Source of the DNA: an uncultured Ruminiclostridium sp.
GTDB taxonomy: Bacteria; Bacillota; Clostridia; Oscillospirales; Ruminococcaceae
DNA: 5,597 nt
Direction of reading: 5' to 3'
Assembly: GCA_910588335.1 (NCBI GenBank)
Contig: CAJUQV010000052.1
Coordinates: forward strand, 1-5,597
Program-made: the position numbers and the translations under genes
In this document: piece after piece, positions 5,470 to 5,597 of the stretch
Position numbering within the stretch: the first letter of the stretch is position 1
Layout of the letters: each line of letters starts with the position of its first letter
The notes under the pieces: generated by a model
The model's input: the letters and a program-made list of their open reading frames with translations, nothing else
What the model was told of the DNA's origin: nothing
Databases searched by the model: none

Positions 5470-5501
5470 CCGTGTTTACGATCCCCTTTCCGCAAACACG
5501 G
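5470..5501 (+). other. Intergenic hairpin after the Orf8-like gene
   Basis: CCGTGTTTACG (5470-5480) pairs with CGCAAACACGG (5491-5501), with one A-C mismatch and a ten-base loop. It starts 8 nt after the Orf8-like stop. Only weakly T-rich sequence follows (TATGTTTGACC), so it could be a weak terminator or an mRNA 3'-end stabiliser. The rest of the tail to 5597 shows no gene start that I can support. Confidence 0.5.
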
Positions 5502-5535
5502 TATGTTTGACCTGTTTTGAACCTTGACAAAGAAA

Positions 5536-5594
5536 GCGGCGCAAGATAACGGCGGCGCAGTATAGGGCAGATCGGGTACGTCCCTTTTGCGCCG
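5536..5594 (+). repeat. GCGGCGCA direct repeats with an inverted TTGCGCCG partner near the right edge
   Basis: GCGGCGCA occurs at 5536-5543 and 5553-5560, 17 bp apart. TTGCGCCG at 5587-5594 is complementary to CGGCGCAA at 5537-5544 (8 bp) and, less one base, to CGGCGCA at 5554-5560 (7 bp). The two left copies could therefore compete for one right arm, as protein-binding sites or as RNA structures ahead of the next gene outside the window. Confidence 0.45.
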
Positions 5595-5597
5595 AGC

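Noticed and set aside
5133..5495. Minus-strand 120-codon frame opposite the sigma-like and Orf8-like genes
   Set aside because: It is antisense to two overlapping, recognisable ICE genes and begins inside the 5470-5501 hairpin. No recognisable domain is seen.
1..5597. CRISPR array, tRNA, rRNA or insertion sequence
   Set aside because: No regularly spaced repeats, tRNA-like fold, rRNA sequence, transposase or terminal inverted repeats with target duplication were seen.

Overview
The window looks like part of an integrative and conjugative element (ICE) of the Tn916/Tn1549 type from a low-to-moderate GC, gut-type Firmicute (Clostridia-like). The basis is strong AGGAGG-type ribosome binding sites, U-tailed hairpin terminators, and a tightly linked pair at the right end: a small sigma-70-like protein and a short helix-turn-helix protein, resembling Tn916 Orf7 and Orf8. 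No integrase, relaxase or antibiotic-modifying enzyme lies inside the window, so the ICE assignment rests on that pair and on family knowledge.

Left part (about 100-4440): an apparently self-contained cargo module on the + strand. A good sigma-A-type promoter (TTGAAT, 17 bp, TATAAT; 123-151) drives a 62-aa helix-turn-helix protein, an OmpR-family response regulator, an overlapping sensor histidine kinase, and then, past a 12-bp U-tailed hairpin, an ABC ATPase and a six-helix permease whose genes overlap. A strong hairpin terminator (4396-4433) closes the module. This is the usual layout of a membrane-sensed transport or resistance system of the kind used against antimicrobial peptides (compare CprRK/CprABC or LanFEG-type systems). 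The substrate cannot be read from the sequence.

Middle (4295-4786): about 490 nt with no large gene but dense structure. It holds a small hairpin, the cargo terminator, a second GGCGGC/GCCGCC hairpin that can trade partners with the first, a 36-codon GTG-start ORF with a near-ideal ribosome binding site and a Pro-Pro-Pro run, a second terminator 21 nt after its stop, a long AU-rich hairpin, and a hairpin touching the ribosome binding site of the sigma gene. This resembles a leader-peptide attenuator controlling the sigma/HTH operon and is the most interesting part of the window.

Right part (4787-5597): the sigma-70-like gene and the overlapping Orf8-like gene, then a non-coding tail with a hairpin and competing GGCGCA/TGCGCC repeats. 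In relatives this precedes the excisionase/integrase module, which would lie beyond the window. The right part looks more GC-rich than the cargo, consistent with a mosaic element.

The first 120 nt hold no clear gene. A possible divergent gene start is visible at 18..1 on the minus strand.
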